Shown: piece after piece, positions 8,401-11,727 of the stretch | Layout: the number at the start of each line of letters is the position of its first letter | Position numbering within the stretch: the stretch's first letter is position 1 | Assembly (NCBI GenBank): GCA_947627125.1 | Contig: CANQUY010000047.1 | Coordinates: forward strand, 1 to 11,727 | Source: an uncultured Clostridia bacterium | Lineage (GTDB): Bacteria; Bacillota; Clostridia; Christensenellales; Borkfalkiaceae | DNA length: 11,727 bases | Reading direction: 5' to 3' | Notes under the pieces: model-generated | The model's database searches: none | Seen by the model: the letters and a program-made list of their open reading frames with translations, nothing else | Told to the model about the DNA's origin: nothing | Position numbers and translations under genes: made by a program

Positions 8401-8510
8401 GTCGTCTGCGTGCCGCCGTCGGGCGGTACATTGTTGCCGCCACAGGCGCAGAGCCCTGCCGCAAGCGCAAGAACCATCAGGAGAAGTGTGAAGAGTTTGA
8501 ATTTTTTCAT
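2499..8510 (-). CDS. Giant multidomain lipoprotein with C-terminal M6-like zinc peptidase
   Basis: 2003 aa. Signal peptide and lipobox LCAC (Cys23) predict lipid anchoring outside the membrane. Order: Ig-like domain (36-112); BIG2 repeat (121-203); unrecognised Tyr/Asp-rich module X1 (211-392); Ig-like domain (398-484); five BIG2 repeats (489-923); linker KAKPVTPPEPQ and module Y1 (936-1084); Ig-like domain (1096-1182); the same linker and Y2 (1197-1344); X2 (1371-1551); peptidase (about 1600-1960). The catalytic motif is HESGHLLGLD (1787-1796), matching HExxHxxGxxD of M6/immune inhibitor A-like peptidases. E1788 would be the catalytic base, H1787, H1791 and D1796 the zinc ligands, and ADMMDY (1814-1819) a possible Met-turn. 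YHVLVVPVQF (1601-1610) also fits the M6 domain opening. The start is supported by AAGGGG 8 nt upstream and the promoter at 8546-8574. There is no LPxTG or S-layer anchor. The stalk of Ig-like domains likely holds the enzyme away from the membrane. Substrate unknown; peptidase call strong, M6 subfamily less certain. Confidence 0.92.
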   Translation of the reverse strand: MKKFKLFTLLLMVLALAAGLCACGGNNVPPDGGTQTTYEIALNEDLPRTLHVGDEVDFTKYFTVTDQDGNPVTVTADMLDLSKADTSAPGTFTVTLTVGEVKKSAEFTVLPQETPPPAEEKLTELKLSPASLELIVGKTGKLEVERVPAAATEEEIAWTTDDEEVATVKNGTVTAVGVGTAHISVASKENPSVKATAEVTVTADPMKTLEDVLKTYDDPDAWNFAVTRTETYDIYSFDDYYEYLGRNVLNAYEDGYGDFYTDYLGYDEEADAYAYFCDNGDGTYERYAEGTDDYDYWCTNLYLVDIQALKSVEFTYADGVYSAQNAATAADAVLGEYLIEDEDTGDLYIYTYTSLTLTLADGRIAEISATLDDGTEITYVFSDYGEVDFTLPAYDPDEEDRETLSAALETVKDLTVEGTTELKTAVDDVQLAWTLNTDQLPDGITFSGHTITVTDRPATDTLLEFTVKATLNNVSGTKVITVTVLGDPNKLTGLGFIGDTINLTEGEEQVLNVVRTPSSSTEELNWTSDTPAVATVGNDGTVKAVGVGQAHITVECKRDPSIKATITVVVTADPKKLTSLTLEPAALDVIEGKTGTFTVHMQPMTAVSELKWTSSDDETATVENGKVTGLKQGTVTITVESVENPFIKATATVTVIADPEKLTALTISPASLTLKVNGTAKLTAARTPATADAEEIEWISDTLTVATVENDGTVKAVGEGTAQITVQSKTNPAVKATITVTVEAAEVIPPAPEKLTELRISPASLELIEGKTGKLEAERIPATATEEELVWTTDSEQVATVAGDGTVTAHGVGTAHISVASKENPAVKATIEVTVKADPNKLTKLEFSEETLELTEGDEVTLSVKRTPDTATEEELEWTSDMTSVVSVENGTVKAVGVGQATVTVQSKVNSAVKATIEITVKAKPVTPPEPQDEEIELTSLLETTELTTGYKTGTYTVGGISVTVSNVSVNNKLYVGSDASENTDFNFLQFKANGSSLEITGEFTKIVIVMLSKYAYQASSMLTVMAGSATLPIAKHTASEGFTLGSDTYSYFTEEYNITAGGAQKITITNANTFASYVKTITLISSAGGTQPSETEQQKVTRALSAVNSSYEVSVTGDYRLPVSTVDGVTFTWAVTSGNYSLTNGNALAIPQLPETDETVRLTLTATCGSASSDKTVTVTVKAKPVTPPEPQQKTLELKSMLATTDLTSGYKSGTYTVDGTAITVSNVSVNSKVYVSNVSTEVGFDFLQFKAGGSTLSLTGEFTKIVTVMLSKYAYDPSSMFTITAGSTTLSIANHSTGDGFKVGADTYYLHTVEYNVTTSGAQQITFKDANTFALYAQTITLTGTTGGSTTPVDPTPGGDDTADKALQDALKGYENHAAWNFAITRTETYEGESFDDYYEYLGYNILNSYEDENGDTYTDYLGYDTASGSYSFYYDNGDGTYDILAENTDDYDESYSYLYLVDLAELKNIKFTYSGGKYSAQNGATAAMAVLGEYSYTDYYGDVITAAWTSFDVYLANGRISKIVANVEDGTVVTYTFSKYGSVSFTLPSGGSGTDTPVTPSGTMEKQTYDASTFDKENLQDKLLKENSFIGLPSTGSYHVLVVPVQFKGENISDAQLQNLEKAVNGSATDTGWESVKTYYQKASYGKLNLTFDVQGRFETAYNASHYETLNAQGQYGIEGSEAVLLEALSHYASTLDLSIYDYNGDQCIDAVYLIYSHAVDYSEDTDFYWAYTTYTDSETKFDGLYAGYYFFAGFDFMDENTARDTSSAEKISGLKINASTYIHESGHLLGLDDYYDYEERKGSNEGLGSADMMDYTVGDQNVYSKTMLGWLSPTVVNGTTTVTLKPSASEASAILIPLSFNNSYFCEYLMIDLYAATGLNQMHAGMDNSYLYDGAPFGVRIYHVSSSINNSYSTDYQSFTDYNNSDTNFSLIKLVEADGTKKFSDSNGWAAADDLWKAGQKLSTVFPNYTRNDGKTLNFDVEIVSASAESAQVKITFNS
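3858..4400 (-). repeat. Module X2, second copy of an unrecognised domain
   Basis: Codes for residues 1371-1551 of the giant lipoprotein. It aligns to X1 with one apparent gap; shared blocks include AWNFA, TRTETY, SFDDYYEYLG, YTDYLGYD, DNGDGTY, LYLVD, YSAQN, VLGEY and FTLP. It lies directly before the peptidase domain. Rich in Tyr, Asp and Gly, with alternating beta-like segments; the fold is unknown to me. Confidence 0.8.
4479..4922 (-). repeat. Module Y2, second copy of a beta-rich domain
   Basis: Codes for residues 1197-1344. It aligns with Y1 at an offset of 261 residues: TGYK/SGYK, GTYTV, VSNVSVN, FLQFKA, TGEFTKIV, VMLSKYAY, NTFA and TITL are shared. It is preceded by the same linker as Y1; 29 nt of linker DNA (4939-4967 and 5722-5750) are identical. 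A carbohydrate- or ligand-binding beta-sandwich is possible but not shown. Confidence 0.8.
5259..5705 (-). repeat. Module Y1, first copy of a beta-rich domain
   Basis: Codes for residues 936-1084, directly after the BIG2 array and the KAKPVTPPEPQ linker. It is closely similar to Y2, which lies one Ig-like domain further along, so linker plus Y appears to have been duplicated within the gene. No catalytic motif is seen. Confidence 0.8.
5742..7046 (-). repeat. Array of five BIG2 Ig-like repeats
   Basis: Codes for residues 489-923. Each unit of about 84 aa opens with KLT(S/A/E/K/G)L, carries L..GE or EGKTG, then W.SD or WTTD, VATVEN(D)GTVKAVGVG, and closes with a beta strand KATI.VTV.ADP. The unit at 755-836 is much closer to the separate repeat at 121-203 (shared GTAHISVASKENP) than to its neighbours, which points to duplication or recombination within the gene. 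BIG2 domains are common in bacterial surface proteins, usually as spacers or adhesive units. Confidence 0.85.
7335..7880 (-). repeat. Module X1, first copy of an unrecognised domain
   Basis: Codes for residues 211-392, between the first BIG2 repeat and an Ig-like domain. It is 182 aa against 181 in X2. X1 has Cys277 and Cys298 where X2 has Tyr at both positions, so X1 may hold a disulfide that X2 lacks. Confidence 0.8.
7902..8150 (-). repeat. N-terminal BIG2 repeat, isolated copy
   Basis: Codes for residues 121-203. It is separated from the main BIG2 array by X1 and an Ig-like domain, yet is nearly the twin of the unit at residues 755-836 (LTEL, SPASLELI, GKTGKLE, TEEE, GVGTAHISVASKENP). Confidence 0.8.
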
Positions 8511-8545
8511 AAGCCTGTCCCCTTGCCTAATTTTTTTAACATAAC

Positions 8546-8574
8546 ATTATACTATCAAACGGCAAAATTTGCAA
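8546..8574 (-). promoter_or_regulatory. Promoter of the giant peptidase gene
   Basis: On the minus strand TTGCAA (8574-8569), a 17-nt spacer and a consensus TATAAT (8551-8546). The expected start is near 8539, giving a leader of about 29 nt before the ATG at 8510. The rest of the 316-bp divergent region up to 8826 holds the signals listed separately for the plus-strand genes; 8575-8655 shows nothing I can assign. Confidence 0.8.
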
Positions 8575-8668
8575 GCCCTTTTCCGAAAAAAAACGGCATG
8601 TCCGACAAAGCGGAAGAGGGGAGCGGACGAAAGAGAGTTCCCGCGCCGAAAAATTTTGAATGATAAAA

Positions 8669-8780
8669 TAGCACAATATTGAATAAAATTGCACATTTTA
8701 TGCACTAAATTGAATTTTAAAAACAGGATAGGACAAAAATTGAAAGGTTACGCCACAAAAATGAGTTTGATATTGTGCTA
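8669..8780. repeat. 11-bp inverted repeat flanking the AT-rich upstream region
   Basis: TAGCACAATAT (8669-8679) and its exact complement ATATTGTGCTA (8770-8780) are 90 bp apart. The right copy covers the proposed -35 box TTGTGC of the regulator promoter. Between them TTGAAT recurs at 8679 and 8710 (also at 8656 just outside) and GCAC at 8691 and 8702. Could be paired operator halves; in AT-rich DNA chance is possible. Confidence 0.4.
8728..8752 (+). promoter_or_regulatory. Candidate regulator-binding site upstream of the LytTR gene
   Basis: The 25 bp consist of ATAGGACAAAAA, then T, TGAAAG, G, TTA, C, G. The same sequence with three substitutions lies at 10928-10952 upstream of the esterase gene. 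The two are the only near-identical intergenic blocks I see in the window and flank the regulator/kinase pair, so this is likely the binding site of the encoded LytTR protein. It ends 43 bp before the -10 box at 8796. Confidence 0.6.
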
Positions 8781-8801
8781 ATTTTTCAAAAATGATATAA
8801 T
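8773..8801 (+). promoter_or_regulatory. Promoter of the regulator-kinase operon
   Basis: TTGTGC (8773-8778), 17-nt spacer, TATAAT (8796-8801). The -35 is poor, as expected for an activated promoter. The predicted leader is about 19 nt. A second TATAAT at 8810-8815 has no matching -35 and would leave only 11 nt to the ATG. Confidence 0.65.
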
Positions 8802-8826
8802 AACTGTAGTATAATATGGGTGGAGT

Positions 8827-9546
8827 ATGAATATTGCGGTTGTAGATGACGATAACAATGCCGTTGCGAATCTGATGGAGTATTTCAGGCAATACGGAGC
8901 GGAAACGGGGGCGGAGTTCCATGTCGTCCGCTTTGAGGATGCGGAACGCTTTCTCGCGTCCTACAGAAGTCTGGAGTACGAGATCGTATTCATGGACATC
9001 GACCTGCCCGGCATGAGCGGGATCGAGGCGGCGCATCAGCTGCGCTTTAAGGATACTTCCGTCGTTCTGCTCTTCATCACGCGCATCGCACAGTATGCGC
9101 AGAAGGGGTACGAGGTGGACGCGCTCGACTATATCGTCAAGCCGCTCCGCTATCCCGATTTCTGTCTGAAGATGCGCAAGGCAATCAATGTTTCCCGCTC
9201 GCGTGAGGCGCATTCCATTCTCGTCAAGACGACGAGCGGCGCCATCTGCCTCTCGACCGACAAGGTCATGTTCGTGGAAGTCATGGGCCACCAGCTCCAT
9301 TTCCATTTTGTTGACCGCGTCATCGAGGCGCGCGGCTCACTCACTGAGCTCGAACAGCGGCTCAAGGGGAACGGCTTCTTGCGCTGCAACAACTGCTATC
9401 TCGTCAATACCCGATTCATCAACTGGGTGCATGACTATCAGGTCAACGTCAGCGGGAATATCCTCACGATCAGCCGTCCCCGTCATCATCAGTTCATGAA
9501 GGACCTCATGAATATCTACACAGGCGGAGGGAACGATCCCGTATGA
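8827..9546 (+). CDS. LytTR-family response regulator
   Basis: 239 aa. The N-terminal receiver domain (1 to about 120) has the acidic pocket D7-D8-D9 in MNIAVVDDD, phospho-acceptor D57 in FMDIDLPGMSG, the conserved T85 in LLFIT and K105 in YIVKPL. A linker leads to a C-terminal LytTR DNA-binding domain (about 131-228), with ILVKT, I(C)LSTDKVMFVEVMGHQLHF and FLRCNNCYLVNTRFI as recognisable blocks. Members act as phosphorylated transcription activators on direct-repeat sites (AgrA, VirR, ComE type). The start is the first ATG of a normal receiver domain; the ribosome site is unusual, since GGGTGGAG reaches to within 1 nt of the ATG. The kinase gene overlaps its stop by 4 bp. Probably activates its own operon and the downstream esterase through the 25-bp sites. 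Confidence 0.95.
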   Translation: MNIAVVDDDNNAVANLMEYFRQYGAETGAEFHVVRFEDAERFLASYRSLEYEIVFMDIDLPGMSGIEAAHQLRFKDTSVVLLFITRIAQYAQKGYEVDALDYIVKPLRYPDFCLKMRKAINVSRSREAHSILVKTTSGAICLSTDKVMFVEVMGHQLHFHFVDRVIEARGSLTELEQRLKGNGFLRCNNCYLVNTRFINWVHDYQVNVSGNILTISRPRHHQFMKDLMNIYTGGGNDPV

Positions 9547-10889
9547 ACCTCGAAGTTGCGACCTTTATCTTTATCTACATGTATCCGACGTTCCTGTTCG
9601 AGCTGCTCCTCGCGGAGGGATTGCTCCTGAGGAATTCCCCCAAGCGGCCGTACTTTGCGGCATGGCTCATCGGGGGGATCATGACGCTCGTCGGCGTCGT
9701 GATGGGGGTGAGCTGTCTGCAGGCCCTCCTCGGGGCGGGTGCGCTCGTGAATGCCATCGGCTATATCCTCGTCTTTTTATTTACGCTCGTCATCTACCAC
9801 AGGTGCTACGACGTCCCCTTCAGGATCCTGCTCTTCTTCGGGGCGGGGGCGTATGCCCTGCAGAACGGCTGTTACCGCATCATCTCCCTGCTCGAGATCT
9901 CGGGGCTCCTCGGGCAGATGATGCTCGTGATGGATTACAACTGGGCGGAATTTATTCTGCAGGTGGGGACCTTTATCGTCTGCATTTTGCTCTTCTCCTA
10001 TTTCTTTGTGCGGAAGGTGAACGACATCGGCATGGAGAGCATCTACAGCGGCAATATCCTCGTGCTCTCCCTCATCACCCTCTCCATCACCGTCGTGCTC
10101 TGCTCCGTCACCAACGTGTATGCGTGGACGAGCATTCCGCTCAGCATCGTGAGCTACTGCTTCTCCGTCATCGGGGACTTCTTCATTCTGTGGATCCAGT
10201 CGGGCATGCTCGAGAAGATCGCCCTCAAGAGCGATATCGAGGAGGTGAAGATGCTCTGGCAGCAGGACCGCCGCCAATACGAGATCGCCAAGGAAACGGT
10301 GGACCTCATCAATATCAAGTGCCACGACATGAAGCACAAGATCAAGGCGATGGGGCTCGGGGAGGAGAAGCTCTCCGCGGAGGAGGTGGCAGAGATCGAG
10401 AGCTACATCTCCGTGTACGACAGCAAGGTGAACACGGGCTGTACGCCCATTGACGTCCTCCTCACCGAAAAGAGCTTGCTCTGCAACAGCAACGGCATCC
10501 ATCTGAGCTGTATGGTGGACGGGAGCTCCCTCGGCTTCATGCGCGACTACGACCTCTATTCGCTGTTCGGGAATATCCTCACCAACGCCATCGAGGCCGT
10601 CCAAAAGCTCTCCGACGAGAACAGGCGGGTCATCGACCTCACCGTGAAGAATTGCAGCGGAATGGTGATCGTCAACTGCATCAATTACTACGACGGCGAG
10701 CTCAGATTGGTGGGAGGGCTTCCCGCAACGAGCAAGACGGGCGGGGAGCACGGCTACGGCCTCAAGAGCATCCGCATGCTCGCAAAGAAGTACGGCGGCG
10801 AGTTCGATTATTCCGTCGAGGGCGGCGTATTCACCCTCCGCGTCCTTCTCCCCGCACGCAGCGCAGAGAAAATTCCGCTCAGCGCATGA
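9543..10889 (+). CDS. Membrane sensor histidine kinase, GHKL (AgrC-like) type
   Basis: 448 aa, translationally coupled to the regulator by an ATGA overlap. Residues 1 to about 220 hold six or seven hydrophobic helices (about 6-29, 38-57, 65-85, 93-110, 134-156, 169-190, 197-219) as the sensor part. A short coiled linker (about 222-255) leads to the phospho-acceptor motif KCHDMKHKI with H261. The ATPase domain has N-box GNILTNAIEA (343-352) and G-box TGGEHGYGLKSI (399-410), as in the HATPase_c_5/GHKL group used by AgrC and its relatives. In that family the helices sense a peptide or other extracellular signal and the kinase passes phosphate to a LytTR regulator. No agrB- or agrD-like peptide gene is seen here, so the signal is unknown. 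Confidence 0.95.
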   Translation: MNLEVATFIFIYMYPTFLFELLLAEGLLLRNSPKRPYFAAWLIGGIMTLVGVVMGVSCLQALLGAGALVNAIGYILVFLFTLVIYHRCYDVPFRILLFFGAGAYALQNGCYRIISLLEISGLLGQMMLVMDYNWAEFILQVGTFIVCILLFSYFFVRKVNDIGMESIYSGNILVLSLITLSITVVLCSVTNVYAWTSIPLSIVSYCFSVIGDFFILWIQSGMLEKIALKSDIEEVKMLWQQDRRQYEIAKETVDLINIKCHDMKHKIKAMGLGEEKLSAEEVAEIESYISVYDSKVNTGCTPIDVLLTEKSLLCNSNGIHLSCMVDGSSLGFMRDYDLYSLFGNILTNAIEAVQKLSDENRRVIDLTVKNCSGMVIVNCINYYDGELRLVGGLPATSKTGGEHGYGLKSIRMLAKKYGGEFDYSVEGGVFTLRVLLPARSAEKIPLSA

Positions 10890-10927
10890 TTCTTAAAGAC
10901 AGCATTTTTTCATATGGAATGATACAA

Positions 10928-10952
10928 ATAGGACAAAAAATGAAAGATTAGG
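10928..10952 (+). promoter_or_regulatory. Candidate regulator-binding site upstream of the esterase gene
   Basis: ATAGGACAAAAA, then A, TGAAAG, A, TTA, G, G: 22 of 25 bases match 8728-8752. It ends 32 bp before the -10 box, 11 bp closer than in the regulator promoter. The same helical face is therefore kept, as expected for an activator. Its last two bases also begin the kinase terminator stem. Confidence 0.6.
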
Positions 10953-10983
10953 GCAACTCCATTGACGGGTTGCCCTTTTTTCT
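10951..10983 (+). terminator. Terminator of the regulator-kinase operon
   Basis: GGGCAACTC (10951-10959) pairs with GGGTTGCCC (10967-10975), 9 bp with one G-U pair and a 7-nt loop, followed by TTTTTTCT. It starts 61 bp after the kinase stop. The loop and 3' arm overlap the -35 box of the next gene. Confidence 0.85.
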
Positions 10984-10990
10984 ATATAAT
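10962..10990 (+). promoter_or_regulatory. Promoter of the esterase lipoprotein gene
   Basis: TTGACG (10962-10967), 17-nt spacer, TATAAT (10985-10990), close to consensus. The expected start near 10997 gives a leader of about 35 nt. The -35 box lies in the loop and arm of the kinase terminator and the T-tract forms the spacer. Confidence 0.85.
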
Positions 10991-11031
10991 CACGGCGCAT
11001 TCCAAAAAGGAAACATTTCGGAGGAAATATC

Positions 11032-11727
11032 ATGAAAAAGAGATTCCTTGCGCTCGCGCTCTGCATGGCAATGACGGCGAGCGTCGGCGCGCTCTCCGCC
11101 TGCGGAGATACGGGCACAGAGGGCGGCAATACGAATGAGCCGCACACCCCTGTGGATATCGCTCTCAGCGGGGCAAATATCGTCGTGCACGGCTACGAGG
11201 GCGGCCCCACGGTGGACGGCATCATTCTCAAGCTCGACGGGAACGTTTCGGGCGTTTCCAAGGACACCTTCACCGTAAAAACGGGGAACGACAAGCGCAC
11301 CGTCACCGACGCATACGTTTCCGACGAGAAGGGGGAAAAGACCTCGTCTGCTTCCGCCTACCTCACCGTCAAGATGAAGTACGAGGCTTCCGCTTACAAT
11401 TGGGGCGGATACAAGGGCGCAAACGTGCTCGGCAATCCCTTTACCTATAACAATATGAATACGTGGAGCGAGAAGTTCTCCTTCACCGTGACCGTTGCAG
11501 AGGGCCAGAGCTTCAAGGCGGGGGATAAGACGTATGAGGGCGGCGACAAGGCCGCCTACACCGTCAGCAAGGCGGAGGAACGCCTCGTCCCGCAGACGGC
11601 AAGCTGGAAGAAGGACACCGTTCACTATGCCGAAAACGGCAAGGACATCACCCTCCAGCGCGCAAGCTGGGCTCCCGCAGGGGCAGACAGCGACAGCGGC
11701 AAGAACCCGCCCGTCATCTGGCTCCAC
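11032..11727 (+). CDS. Esterase-like lipoprotein with EstA-type Ig-like N-terminus (3' end outside window)
   Basis: 232 codons are present and the frame is still open at the edge. Signal peptide with lipobox LSAC (Cys24), then a short polar linker. From about residue 43 a beta-rich domain (ANIVVHGYEGGPTVDGIILKL, then VTDAYVSDEKG) resembles the Ig-like N-terminal domain of EstA-type esterases. The last residues, PPVIWLH, match the first strand and oxyanion-side His of alpha/beta hydrolases (usually continuing GxGE), so the catalytic domain should begin at the edge. Likely a surface-anchored carboxylesterase, perhaps for acyl groups on polysaccharides; substrate not determinable. The start is supported by GGAGGA 6 nt upstream. 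The 25-bp site before its promoter suggests control by the upstream two-component system. Nucleophile Ser and the rest of the triad are not in view. Confidence 0.8.
   Translation, partial: MKKRFLALALCMAMTASVGALSACGDTGTEGGNTNEPHTPVDIALSGANIVVHGYEGGPTVDGIILKLDGNVSGVSKDTFTVKTGNDKRTVTDAYVSDEKGEKTSSASAYLTVKMKYEASAYNWGGYKGANVLGNPFTYNNMNTWSEKFSFTVTVAEGQSFKAGDKTYEGGDKAAYTVSKAEERLVPQTASWKKDTVHYAENGKDITLQRASWAPAGADSDSGKNPPVIWLH

Noticed and set aside
5715..8663. 982-codon open frame on the plus strand
   Set aside because: It is antisense to the BIG2 and Ig-like part of the peptidase gene, shows Arg/Gly/Asp-rich low-quality protein and repeats in step with the BIG2 units. It is a by-product of GC-rich third codon positions.
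8810..8815. Second TATAAT before the regulator gene
   Set aside because: No usable -35 at 16-18 nt spacing, and it would leave almost no leader; the box at 8796-8801 is better placed.
9777..10751. 324-codon open frame on the minus strand
   Set aside because: Antisense to the histidine kinase; composition rich in His, Asp and Glu is typical of a shadow frame.
10990..11727. 245-codon open frame on the minus strand
   Set aside because: Antisense to the esterase gene, which has promoter, ribosome site, signal peptide and lipobox on the plus strand.

Overview
The window looks like chromosomal DNA of a low-to-mid GC Gram-positive anaerobe of the Clostridia. The basis is lipobox signal peptides, strong sigma-A type promoters with TATAAT -10 boxes, many U-tailed intrinsic terminators, BIG2 repeat proteins, an M6-type peptidase and an AgrC/AgrA-like GHKL kinase with a LytTR regulator. 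A gut member of the Christensenellales or a related order is a guess. No mobile-element gene, rRNA, tRNA or CRISPR array was recognised.

Left part (1 to about 1850): AT-richer than the rest and read mostly on the minus strand. It holds a possible 3' coding remnant at the window edge, three stem-loops in a row (84-116, 134-171, 247-274), and a GLUG-repeat lipoprotein gene (328-1455). Upstream of that gene is a leader of about 210 nt. A near-consensus promoter fires so that the 5' arm of a long-range helix begins at the predicted +1. The leader carries a 48-codon open frame whose start lies in that helix, and it ends in a UUCG-capped intrinsic terminator before the ribosome binding site. This is the best candidate in the window for an undescribed regulatory RNA. 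A perfect 16-bp inverted repeat (1745-1779) lies further upstream.

Middle part (1850 to 8600), minus strand: one very large surface lipoprotein (2003 aa) combining six BIG2 Ig-like repeats, other Ig-like domains, two unrecognised modules each present twice, and a C-terminal M6-like zinc peptidase with an HExxHxxGxxD motif. It is followed by a small two-helix membrane protein of unknown role. Terminators lie after each of the two genes.

Right part (8600 to 11727), plus strand: a LytTR response regulator and its GHKL sensor kinase overlap by 4 bp. They are followed by a lipoprotein gene, cut by the window end, that looks like an esterase with an EstA-type Ig-like N-terminus. A 25-bp sequence (22/25 identical) lies upstream of both the regulator promoter and the esterase promoter, with a distance to the -10 box that differs by 11 bp, about one helical turn. 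This suggests that the regulator controls itself and the esterase. The kinase terminator is interleaved with the esterase promoter. Together the window encodes cell-surface proteins for contact with or digestion of extracellular material, plus a sensory system that probably controls at least one of them.
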